From Kitagawia praeruptora (taxonomy: Eukaryota; Streptophyta; Magnoliopsida; Apiales; Apiaceae), in NCBI GenBank assembly GCA_037693485.1, contig CM075344.1:76565501-76629500 (forward strand): a stretch of DNA of 64,000 nucleotides, written 5' to 3'. Positions 43,985 to 52,967 of this stretch are shown here, piece by piece. Both the position numbers and the translations under genes were made by a program. Each line of letters starts with the position of its first letter. Positions within the stretch are counted from its first letter, which is position 1. The notes under the pieces were generated by a model. That model did no database searches. It was given only the letters and a program-made list of their open reading frames with translations, and had not been told where the DNA came from.

Positions 43985-46183
43985 TCATTTGGCTTTCTTG
44001 ATTCTGTTAGCTTTTGCAGCGGAATTCACATTATCAGAGTTTAAGCTAACTTTTTCAGAGTTTACATTTGCAGAGTTTACTTTAACCCATTTCAAATTTG
44101 GCTTGGGTTCATAGTAATTATAGTAAATAGCATGATAATCTCTGCAAGTGTAAATAGAATGCCATGTACTTCCACAGTGTTTACATAAAGTCTGTGGTCT
44201 AGTTCTCACATAATCATTTTTTACTGCAGTTTTAGAGGGCAAAGAATTAATGTTCTTATTCTTACTGCAGAAACTAGCAAGATGATTAGTGCTACCACAA
44301 TTAAAGCATGTTTTTCTAGGAGCTAATGAAGCAAGCATTGGCTTAATTCCTGATGTTATGCCTACCTTTCCATTTTTGTTTTTCCTAGGCATTCTCTGTT
44401 TGTTGACAGATTTTATCTCTTTAAGCTTATGCTTGAGTTGTTTATCTGTCATTAAACCAATGTTAACCTCTTTAACAAAAGTCTTAGCATATGATTCTTT
44501 AACAGCCTTTTTCTCAGCTTCAGTCTTAGGTCCTCCTGTTCCCATAACATTACCTTCAGATGAACGATGTGGTCTTACTTTTACCAAATTTTCAAATCTA
44601 AGTTCATCTCCTTCAGAGTAACCTAGACCTACTGTATCTGATTGAAACACTTCTTGAGTGTCTTTACCAGAGTGTGTCCAAGTTTTAATAATGTGTTTAG
44701 TATCCTCCAATTCAGATTCTAGTTGCTTATACTTACCTAGCAACTCCTGTTCAATAAACACAGCATCATCTCTTTCTTTCTGAACTTTATTCATATTCTC
44801 AAGCTGTTCCTCAACAAGTTTGTTTCTCTCTTTGAGTTGAGAGCACTCATTTTTTATCCTCTCATTTTCTAAAGTCTGATCCCTATAACTGATATGTAAT
44901 GCTTTAAGATAAATTCTCAATTCAGTTATATTATCAGTATTATAAGCATAGGTAGTTGGGGGTACCTTTAGATCATCATCTTCATTCTGAGTAGTAGCCA
45001 TGAGTGCATAGTTGACTTCCTCATCTGAATCTGAAGTGTCTGCCCAATCTCTGCCTTTGGTGTAGAGTGCCTTTTCAGTTTTACCCTTCTTGCACTCAGG
45101 AGCATAGTGACCCATCTCCTTACACTTGTAGCATTGAATCTCAGACTTATCTTTCTTACCAGATTTGAAGTCTTTTCCCTCAGATTTCTTGAAATTTTTC
45201 TTGTCAGACTTAGAGTAATCCTTGGAGAATCTCTTTCCCTTCTTGAAGTTCTTGAATCCCATCTTCTTGAAGGTCTTTACCATCAATGCAGCCATTTGCA
45301 TCATCTCTTCATCATCTTCAGAATCAGATGTTCCATCTGTGTTTGAGTCAACATCAGTGTTTGATGACTCACTTTCTGAGTGTATGACTAAAGCTTTTCC
45401 TTTTGCCTTTCTCCTTGATGCTTCCTTCTTTAATGGTTTCTCCTCAACCTTAAGAGCAACAGATTTTGACTTTCTACTTGATCTTTTGTTTCTCTGCTCC
45501 AATTCCAATTCATGGGTTTTGAGCAGTCCATAAATTTCATCAATCTCTGTTTCACCAAGTTCATAGTTATCTCTTATGGTGGTTGTTTTCACATCCCACT
45601 TTTCAGGTAGAGAAAGAAGAAACTTGAGATTTGAGTCTTCTAAATCATACTCTTTGTTAACCAATGACAAATCATTGAGCAGTTTACAGAATCTGTCAAA
45701 TGTTTCTGTCATGGTTTCTTCAGACTTTGCCTCAAAATGCTCATACTCCTGAGTGAGTATGTTTCTTCTGTTTTTCTTGATTGCAGGAGTTCCTTGACAC
45801 CTAACCTCAAGTGCATCCCATATTTCCTTTGCAGTTGTGCAATTAATCACTTTATTAGACATAACATTGTCTAAAGCACTGTGAAGTAAATGTCTTACTT
45901 TTGCATCCTTTGCAATAGATGAAAGATCCTCAGCAGTTAGATCTTTATTTTCTTTTGGAATGACCTTTGATTCCTCACCAGCAGCAGCAGCAGATAACTT
46001 TGTAGGTTTGTGAGGACCTTCATAAATTCTATCAAGATATTCTGGATCTGTAGCCTCCAGAAACATGGTCATCTTCACCTTCCAAATTGCATACTCTAAT
46101 GGCCTAAGTATAGGAACCCTAATTGTTTCATACCTACTAACAGTAGTAGGGGCTTTCTCAGATGGTGGAGGTATCTCTGCCAT
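43985..46183 (-). CDS. Copia gag with three CCHC zinc knuckles, 732 aa
   Basis: ATG at 46183, about 45 bases inside the primer site. The N-terminus has the plant Copia gag fold (DUF4219/UBN2 type): YAIWKVKMTMFLEATDPEYL, KEIWDALEVRCQGT, ETFDRFCKLLNDLSLV and FLLSLPEKWDVKTTTIRDN. Basic linkers follow. Three C-x2-C-x4-H-x4-C knuckles are visible: CYKCKEMGHYAPEC (about residue 350), CFNCGSTNHLASFC (about 630) and CKHCGSTWHSIYTC (about 670). A predicted coiled coil lies between (LENERIKNECSQLKERNKLV, about 430-480). Most plant Copia gags have one knuckle, so the long C-terminal extension is unusual. The C-terminus repeats VNS/LNS. Confidence 0.9.
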   Translation of the reverse strand: MAEIPPPSEKAPTTVSRYETIRVPILRPLEYAIWKVKMTMFLEATDPEYLDRIYEGPHKPTKLSAAAAGEESKVIPKENKDLTAEDLSSIAKDAKVRHLLHSALDNVMSNKVINCTTAKEIWDALEVRCQGTPAIKKNRRNILTQEYEHFEAKSEETMTETFDRFCKLLNDLSLVNKEYDLEDSNLKFLLSLPEKWDVKTTTIRDNYELGETEIDEIYGLLKTHELELEQRNKRSSRKSKSVALKVEEKPLKKEASRRKAKGKALVIHSESESSNTDVDSNTDGTSDSEDDEEMMQMAALMVKTFKKMGFKNFKKGKRFSKDYSKSDKKNFKKSEGKDFKSGKKDKSEIQCYKCKEMGHYAPECKKGKTEKALYTKGRDWADTSDSDEEVNYALMATTQNEDDDLKVPPTTYAYNTDNITELRIYLKALHISYRDQTLENERIKNECSQLKERNKLVEEQLENMNKVQKERDDAVFIEQELLGKYKQLESELEDTKHIIKTWTHSGKDTQEVFQSDTVGLGYSEGDELRFENLVKVRPHRSSEGNVMGTGGPKTEAEKKAVKESYAKTFVKEVNIGLMTDKQLKHKLKEIKSVNKQRMPRKNKNGKVGITSGIKPMLASLAPRKTCFNCGSTNHLASFCSKNKNINSLPSKTAVKNDYVRTRPQTLCKHCGSTWHSIYTCRDYHAIYYNYYEPKPNLKWVKVNSANVNSEKVSLNSDNVNSAAKANRIKKAK

Positions 46184-46230
46184 TGATTACTATTGTGTTT
46201 GGATCTTTAACTGTAATAAAGTAACAGATT

Positions 46231-46243
46231 GGCTCTGATACCA
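46231..46243 (-). other. Primer-binding site, initiator-Met tRNA type
   Basis: The minus strand reads TGGTATCAGAGCC, the exact plant Copia primer site, two bases from the LTR. Confidence 0.92.
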
Positions 46244-46245
46244 CT

Positions 46246-46761
46246 TGTTAGGTCAAATACACAATAGGTAATCAAATACTATATGAGTAACTTAACAAGA
46301 ACACACTTTTTAATACTTAAAAACTGTTTGGAATTAACAATTCCTCTCTCAGTGATGTAAAATATCACAGAGAGCTGCTTAGGTTACAATCAATGAATTT
46401 CTCAATGTTCGATTCCCTTCTAGGGTTAACCTAACTGTATTTATAAAACATACAGCTTCATACAATCAGTAATTGATTCTCCTATAATTAAGCTATACAA
46501 TTGATATCAATCACGATTGCTTCAAGTCTTCCAAGTCAACTCAATCTCTTTGACAGCTTTTTAATCTTCAAAGATATTGCTTCCATATTTATCTTGTATC
46601 AATCTTCAAACACTGTTGACTCTTCAGACACTACCGCTACAGAGTTTAACAACTTCTGTTGCGCTTCCAGTCAGTGTTTAACTAAACTCTGACTGCTTCC
46701 AGCTAAACTCTGTTTTGTTACTTTAGCTTCCAAACACTGTTCTCATCAATCATTTCTAACA
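46246..46761 (-). repeat. LTR of the young Copia (5' LTR by minus-strand sense)
   Basis: 516 bp, partner of 36163-36678. As the upstream LTR it would carry the promoter of the element on the minus strand. It is followed by AGGCT (46762-46766), the target duplication. Confidence 0.95.
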
Positions 46762-47250
46762 AGGCTCTTGACTAACATGTCATCAACATAGACCTCCATG
46801 GTTTTTCTAATCAAATAGACGAATATCTTATTCAACAATCGTTGGTAAGTAGCGCCTGCATTCTTTAGACCAAAAGCCATAACAAGATAGGAGAAAACAC
46901 CAAAGTCAGTTATGAAAGATACCTTTGGGATGACATTCTTGTGCATCTTAATCTAATTGTACCTGCTAAATCCGTCCATGAAGCTCAACATTTCATGTCC
47001 AGATTAACATGTCTATCCTTGGCAGGGGAAAACAGTCCTTCAGGCACGCATCATTCAAATCAGTGAAGTCTATACACATCATCCACTTCCCATTTACCTT
47101 CTTGACCATCACATGGTTAACCAACCATTCGGGAAATTGAATTTCTTCAATAAATCCAGCTTCTAAGAGATTGTCAACTTCTTGCTTGATGGCCTCTTGC
47201 CTTTCAGGAGCAAAATTCCTCTTCTTCTGTTTTATTCCGTTCAGGATCAA
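46762..47250 (-). pseudogene. Tat element RT, N-terminal half
   Basis: Minus-strand pieces: FAPERQEAIKQEVDNLLEAG, FIEEIQFPEWLVNHVMVKK and WMMCIDFTDLNDACLKD (46993-47250), then SFITDFGVFSYLVMAFGLKN, ATYQRLLNKIF and EVYVDDMLVKS (46746-46946). The YVDD catalytic box is intact, but the frame is broken near 46980 and the Copia insertion follows five residues after YVDD. Confidence 0.88.
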
Positions 47251-48808
47251 TATTCAATTTGTGAGTTATTAGTTGGGGATCAATCCCTGGCATATCAGCT
47301 GTAGTCCAGGCGAACACATCGTTGTTCTCTTGTAAGAATGCCGTCAACTTGCCCTTCAAGGGTTCCTTTAGCGAAGCTCCTATATAAGTAACTTTCTCAG
47401 GGTCGCCCAGCTCTAGAGGTATGGGGACCAAATCCTCTGCTGGCTTCCCTCGGTGTTCATCATCACCACGGACATCTATGTCTTCAATCGGAAGTACCTG
47501 CCCCCCGACTCCATCAGCCCTCAATGCAGACACATAACAACTTCTGGCCATTTTTTTATCACCTTTTTGTTTTCCGACACCATTCCGGGTTGGAAACTTA
47601 ATCTTCATGTGGAAACTTGAGGCAACAGCCTTGAACGCATGAAGTCCAGTCCTTCTCAGGATTGCATTATAAGTCGAGGATGCCTTGATTACCAGAAAAT
47701 TCAACATCTGAGTAGCCTCCTTAGGTTCTTGCCCAATTGTCATGGGCAACTGAATAGTCCCTTCAACTTTGGACTCAACTCCATTAAACTCGTAGATGGG
47801 CATGTTGGTTGGGGACAACTAAGAGTTAGTGTACCCCATCTTCACAAACGCGTCATGAAACAAAATATCAACAGAAGCTCCATTGTCTATCAAGACTCGC
47901 TTCACCTCTGAGTTTCCAATCACAGAAGTTATGACCAACGGGTCGTCATGGGGGAACTTCACCCCTTCCAAGTCCGAGTCATCAAAACTAACCATTACTT
48001 CAGTTTTTGTACGCTTCGGGGCCTCTCCCACGATGTGCATCACCTCTCTGGCATATGCCTTTCGAAAGTTTTGAGTTGTGTCGGCCGCTGTTGGGCCTCC
48101 CCAAATCATGTTGATAACTGGCCCTCGGGGCTGTGTGTTACGATCACTATCATTATCCCTTCTATCATTGTCTCTCCTATCGTAATCCCTTATTTGGATT
48201 CCACGATCTTCACCCTTAGTGAATTTATTCAGTTTTCCTTTACGGATTAAGAACTCAATTTCGTCCTTCAGCTGCCTACAATCATCCGTATCATGTCCCA
48301 CATCTCGATGGAACCTACAGTATGGATCCTTGTTCCTCTTAGCGGGGTCACCCCTGAGTGGTTTCGGCCATCGAAAGTCCTTATCCTTCTCAATCTCTAA
48401 CAAGATTTGGCTCCTAGGGGCGTTCAACCTTGCATAATCAGAAAACCTTGGTCCCAAATTCTTCTTTAGTGGTGATTCAGAGTCTTTGCTAGTACGGGGA
48501 TACTTGTCCCTAGCATCATACTCCTGGTCTTGCTTTCGCTTCTTGGAGTCGTTGTTACCCTTGCCTCCCGCGGCTTCTTTCTTCATGCTATCCTCAGCCT
48601 TGATATACTTGTCAGCCCTTCGTTGGAGCTCGGCCATGTTTTCAGGAGGATGCTTTGCCAATGACCTTTTAAAGAATAAATCAGTGGTTCCGTGTTCCAG
48701 GGCTACCATGGCCACCTTATTCTCCAAGTCGGTAATATTCAATGTCTCCTTAGTGAATCGCTTAAGGTAATCCCTTAGATTTTCATTCTTCCCTTGCACT
48801 ACATACAT
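47251..48808 (-). pseudogene. Tat element gag C-terminus and protease
   Basis: The frame at 47819-48808 (329 codons) contains the end of gag (NENLRDYLKRFTKETLNITD, MAELQRRADKYIKAEDSMKK), a zinc-binding-like segment (CRFHRDVGHDTDDCRQLKDE), and the start of the protease with VKRVLIDNGASVDILFHDAF, whose DNGAS replaces DTG/DSG. It stops at 47819 and continues as 47204-47818 (FLVIKASSTYNAILRRTGLH, KMARSCYVSALRA), ending in the linker to RT. The protease reading is therefore interrupted by one stop. Confidence 0.8.
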
Positions 48809-50034
48809 GAGGGATGAACTCTCCCGCTAATAAATTGGCTAACAAAAGCGGCGCTCAACTCCTTAAAAGAGCCAATCGAATTCGCAGGTAGGCGGCTATA
48901 CCATCTTTGAGCCATGCCCGACAGAGTTTGAGGGAACGCCCTACACTTTAGGGCATCACTTGCAGGCTGCAGCAGCAGTGCGTTATAGAACGTCCTGACG
49001 TGGTTCGCGGGATCACCCGTTCCATCATAAGCCTTAATCGTCGGCATCTTGAACTTCTTTGAGATATGAGCATTCATCACCTCCTCAGTAAACGGGGGTA
49101 TGGGATCATCAGGATCCCCAAGTGGCATCAGATCCTTGGGGTTGCTTTTGGGGGTTTCCACCCTTGTTCTTCCAGTTGGGGCGTCAACCCTTCTCTGCCT
49201 TCTTGAAGACCTCTCTAAGTCTATAATGGGAATCCTTCCTGAGGTTGGAGGAGGTTGAGTTTGATTCAACCTAGCTTGTCCTCTTGCCATATCGTCCTTC
49301 AATTTTAAGATCTCGGCCTCATGAGCCTTGATTCTCTCAGCGGTTGTCAAAGGGGGTCCATCATGGATAGTTTGTGTCCTCCTTCGAGGTTCTCTACTAG
49401 CACGTCGCCTCCTCGGGGCTTCATCGCGATCATCATTATTAGATGATGAATCATCAGTACAGGGGCCAGAGTAGTCATCATACTCTCGATCTCGGATTTG
49501 CAAGGCCTCGGGGCTTCATCGCGATCATCATTATTAGATGATGAATCATCAGTACAGGGGCCAGAGTAGTCATCTACTAGCACGTCGCCTCCTCGGGGCT
49601 TCATCGCGATCATCATTATTAGATGATGAATCATCAGTACAGGGGCCAGAGTAGTCATCATACTCTCGATCTCGGATTTGCAAGGCATGGCCACTTGGTC
49701 CAACACCTTGAGTAGTGGGAGGGTAGTTAGGCAGACCATACATCGGGTTGGTATTCATGGGGAGATCCGTAGTATGGATCTGTACCCCCGGTGGTAACGG
49801 ATGATTAGGATTAACCAGAGGAGAGACTACCGTTTGAAGAGGGTTGGTTTCTTGACTTGGGTGGATGACCACAGGTAATGTTCTCTCAGCATGGGGATTC
49901 GTCCCTGGAGGTTGAGAAACTTGAGGTTGAGTGATCGCCCCTGTTGTTGGGGGTACTTGTTCAGAGACAGGCGGAGCAGAGCTTAGAGGCAAGGCCTCAT
50001 TAGAGGTCGGTACCGTTCTTCGTGTGGTTACCAT
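48799..50034 (-). pseudogene. Tat element gag N-terminus, broken by an internal duplication
   Basis: ATG at 50034 (MVTTRRTVPTSNEALPLSS...), a Pro-rich N-terminus, then the gag domain in 48799-49503 (FKMPTIKAYDGTGDPANHVR, KCRAFPQTLSGMAQRWYSRL, SFKELSAAFVSQFISG). A segment encoding DREYDDYSGPCTDD is present three times (about 49410-49500, 49507-49575 and 49591-49685), which shifts the frame. A one-base shift near 48805 separates it from the next ORF. Confidence 0.82.
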
Positions 50035-50049
50035 GGTTGACGTCTTTTT

Positions 50050-50067
50050 CCCACAAACGGCGCCAAA
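50050..50067 (-). other. Primer-binding site of the Tat element
   Basis: The minus strand reads TTTGGCGCCGTTTGTGGG next to the LTR, the type found in many Tat-lineage elements. Confidence 0.8.
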
Positions 50068-50681
50068 TGTTATGGAATAAAAACTAGGTTGTTAAATTGT
50101 GGCTAGGGTTTGTATGTAATTAATACTAGGGTGGTTGAGCTTCGAGCTTTAATGGTTGCTCTCGTGTTCGTAGCTGAATCTGCCTTCACAAGATGCCTAC
50201 GTACCTTGATGAATATCAAGAATCAAGCCAAAAACGTAGTTCTTAGTAATGCCCTCGGGGCTATGGCAGCAAGGGCACACCAAGGACGTAGTGGCTTGTA
50301 TGTCCTTATTCGAGGATTAAGCCTAAAACGTAGTTCTGAAAATGAGGGGTCAGGCCCTTTATATAGGCTGAGAAGCCTTAGAGTTATGGTAAGATTTGGA
50401 GACTTGGTGGGCAAGTCACCACCTTGAGGAAGGTTCTAGACTCCTTCCTTGTAGGAGTCAGTTTCCATGTTGAAGTAGGTGCCTTGGAGGTTAAGTCAGG
50501 CAGGAGTAATATCCTTATTTGACTCTTATTGCTGAGCTATTTATTACCCTTAATATTAATTACGAAATTAATATTAAAACAGGGCTTTTGACCTCATTAA
50601 TGGGCCCCACGTTTGGACCATGCTGGGTCTAATTAATGACACATTAAATGTGTTTTTAGGGCTTATTTTTAGCTCATATCA
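50068..50681 (-). repeat. LTR of the Tat element (5' LTR by minus-strand sense)
   Basis: 614 bp, partner of 32480-33073, with a 20-bp insertion. It is followed by the GTAAT duplication. Confidence 0.92.
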
Positions 50682-50686
50682 GTAAT

Positions 50687-51758
50687 AAATAAGATTCGAT
50701 TTTGCCTTATATTATTGTAATTTTACAATATTGCATATCGTTTTCATTGATCACATATATTTAAATTTGAATAGATTTCATAAAATTAGAATAAATATCT
50801 TTATGACAAAAATATACCCGTGTAAGGCACGAACATTAAACTAATTTCTCGTACAAAACTGTATATATATATTCAAATAATTTTTTAATTAAAAACATGC
50901 GACAAACGATAAGATTTCAATTTATCTAATAATTTTATAGTTATTTTGTAATTTTGCATACCAATTTTTTATATTATATTTTGAACTGTTTTTTTACTTA
51001 ATTTTAAATTAATTTTTTTTTTTTGCTAAATTACTAGTAAAAGCATGTCACCAGACATTTTTTGCTTTTATAAATATTAAAAAGTTAATAAACATAAATT
51101 AAATCTGAGACTCGATTAATAGAAGAATATTTACCAAAACTACAATTGTAATAAAAATCTTCAAACCGAATATCATTGTAAGGCTATGGCCTATGTGAAT
51201 GAAGTATTGATACGGTAACATTGCAAAAAAGAAAACCACCTAGTGCCTGTTTGACAAATTTAACTTTTGACTTATAAGTTATTTATTTCGAAAAAAAAAT
51301 TCGTATTTACATATCTTTTTATAGATAAAAATATGTATGGTTGGTTTAATATTCGTTATCTTGCAAAAATAATTTATTGTTTCAGAAAAAAGTACATATT
51401 TTCTAATTTTTTTCCAAAATAAGTAACTTATTTCTGAAAAATAAAATTTCTCAAACGGATCCTAGGTTTGACTTTTTTTCTCTTTTCTGTACTCGAACAA
51501 GAGGGAGGGTGCATGGCAGCTCTTTCAATCAATATATTGATTTACATAAAATCAGTTACAGAAATTAATGGATTGTGTGTACATAAAGATATACTTAAGT
51601 ATTGGAGTATATTAATAAGTCAGTTACCAGAAATGCAAAAGTAACAATTGATTAAACAAGATATAATGACTGTATAAATTAGATGCTTGTAGTACTTAAT
51701 TAGCAAAAACTTGAACATAACCTAACGAGTCAATTTTGTGTCAAAAAAAAAAAAAAAA
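50687..51758. other. AT-rich intergenic DNA
   Basis: No ORF, RNA gene or clear transposon end seen. At 50829-50845 CCCGTGTAAGGCACG resembles a Helitron end hairpin, but no CTRR is found at the right distance. Confidence 0.4.
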
Positions 51759-52462
51759 GAGGTAATTGCATTTTGCACCCTCTAACTTTCGTTCGAAATC
51801 AATTTTGTACCAGAACTTTACAATAAACAGTTTGCTACCCTTAACTTGTAATTTGAATGCAAATTGCACCCCTTTGTAATTTTCTGTAAAATTAAGGAAG
51901 GGTAAAATCGGAATTTTGGTATCAAATATAAATAATATTTATGGTTAGAATTTCAAATAAGTTAAAAATTTATGCTAAAAAATTCTTTTATATTAAAAAT
52001 TCATATTAAAATAAATTTCTTACTAAAATAATATTAACTTAAAATAATTGTAAAGAATTAGTGAATCAAATTCAATATTTAATTTAATATCTAATCAAAA
52101 TTAATGCTAAAATATATTTAAAATTTAATATTAGTAAAATTATAAATTTTGAAATAAATTTTTTGTAATAAGAAATGTATTTATAATTATTAGCATGATT
52201 TGGAGATAAAAAAATTAAAATTTAATTATAAATTTTATAATATGATTCCAATTTTTAAAATAATTTGGAAAATATGAAATTTATATTACATAAATTTTAT
52301 TCCAAAATTCCTATTTTACCCTTCCTTAATTTAACAGAAAATTACAAAGGGGTGCAATTTGCATTCAAATTACAAGTTAAGGGTAGCAAACTGTTTATTG
52401 TAAAGTTCTGGTACAAAATTGATTTTGAACGAAAGTTAGAGGGTGCAAAATGCAATTACCTC
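51759..52462. mobile_element. Foldback MITE upstream of the receptor kinase gene
   Basis: Two ~150-bp arms are inverted with about two mismatches (GAGGTAATTGCATTTTGCAC at the left, its complement at the right end). They sit in runs of A on both sides (9 or more A), consistent with a 9-bp Mutator-like duplication. The AT-rich middle is non-coding. Its right end is about 500 bp from the start codon of the receptor gene. The ORF at 52265-52663 translates the right arm and is not a gene. Confidence 0.8.
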
Positions 52463-52669
52463 AAAAAAAAAACCCTAACGAGCCAATCAACTTCCGACCA
52501 AATAAGTACTAACAATTTTATCATCATAACTATAGAGCTTCAACAACAAGTGTTGTTGATACAGTGCATAACACCAATTGGCAGTAGCTTTATGAGCTTC
52601 TTCCCACTACCTATGCCTGCCAACACATATTCTTCCCCTTTTTATTTCTTTATTACAACTTAAATATTA

Positions 52670-52967
52670 TTTACTTTTTTAAATAATTTATGTACACCTG
52701 TGTAAAGTGTTATATATATTTTACTGTATTATTTTAGACCTTTGCTTTCTTCTCGTGATATCATACTCCCCTGTCTCTCTCCCCATCCTTTCCAAAACCA
52801 AAAAATCTCGCCCCCCATATCACTCTCTCTCCTCCTCACTCACTCACTGAGTCATGCTAACTCGTCGGAATTTTCTCAATTCCAAATCTCCGAAAACTTC
52901 TCACCATTCCCCTCCATTCCAATAACTCTCAATAAAATAAAACTTGTTAATCTGCTCACTAAAATCA
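52670..52967 (+). promoter_or_regulatory. Putative promoter and CT-rich 5' leader of the receptor gene
   Basis: A TATATATATTTTA box at about 52710 is followed by a CT-rich leader (GTCTCTCTCCCCATCC and CACTCTCTCTCCTCCTCACT at 52770-52850), typical of plant 5' UTRs. The transcription start is not determined. Confidence 0.4.

Larger units (their letters stand above)
36163..46761 (-). mobile_element. Young, near-intact Copia element (Sirevirus-like) with a third ORF
   Basis: LTRs of 516 bp each (36163-36678 and 46246-46761) differ at about two positions. The 5-bp duplication AGGCT flanks them (36158-36162 and 46762-46766). The primer site TGGTATCAGAGCC (46231-46243) and the purine tract AAGTTGGGGGAGAT (36679-36692) are intact on the minus strand. 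Gag (732 codons), pol (about 1110 codons) and a 580-codon downstream ORF are all open. The long gag with a coiled-coil region, the extra ORF after pol and the overall size point to the Sirevirus group. It lies inside the RT gene of the Tat element. Confidence 0.93.
32480..50681 (-). mobile_element. Ty3/Gypsy LTR retrotransposon, Tat type, interrupted by a Copia element
   Basis: LTRs at 32480-33073 and 50068-50681 start TGTTATGG and end CATATCA, flanked by the exact 5-bp duplication GTAAT (32475-32479 and 50682-50686). The primer site on the minus strand beside the right LTR is TGGCGCCGTTTGTGGG. The purine tract GTTGAGGGGCAAA abuts the left LTR. Order on the minus strand: gag, protease, RT, RNase H, a second archaeal-type RNase H, then integrase. 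The extra RNase H is the hallmark of the Tat lineage. Frames are broken in gag and elsewhere, and a complete Copia element sits in RT, so it is inactive. Confidence 0.93.

Noticed and set aside
50829..50845. Another Helitron 3' hairpin (CCCGTGTAAGGCACG)
   Set aside because: No CTRR at the expected distance on either side and a weak stem.
52265..52663. 132-codon ORF upstream of the receptor gene
   Set aside because: It reads through the right arm of a foldback MITE and has no protein signature.
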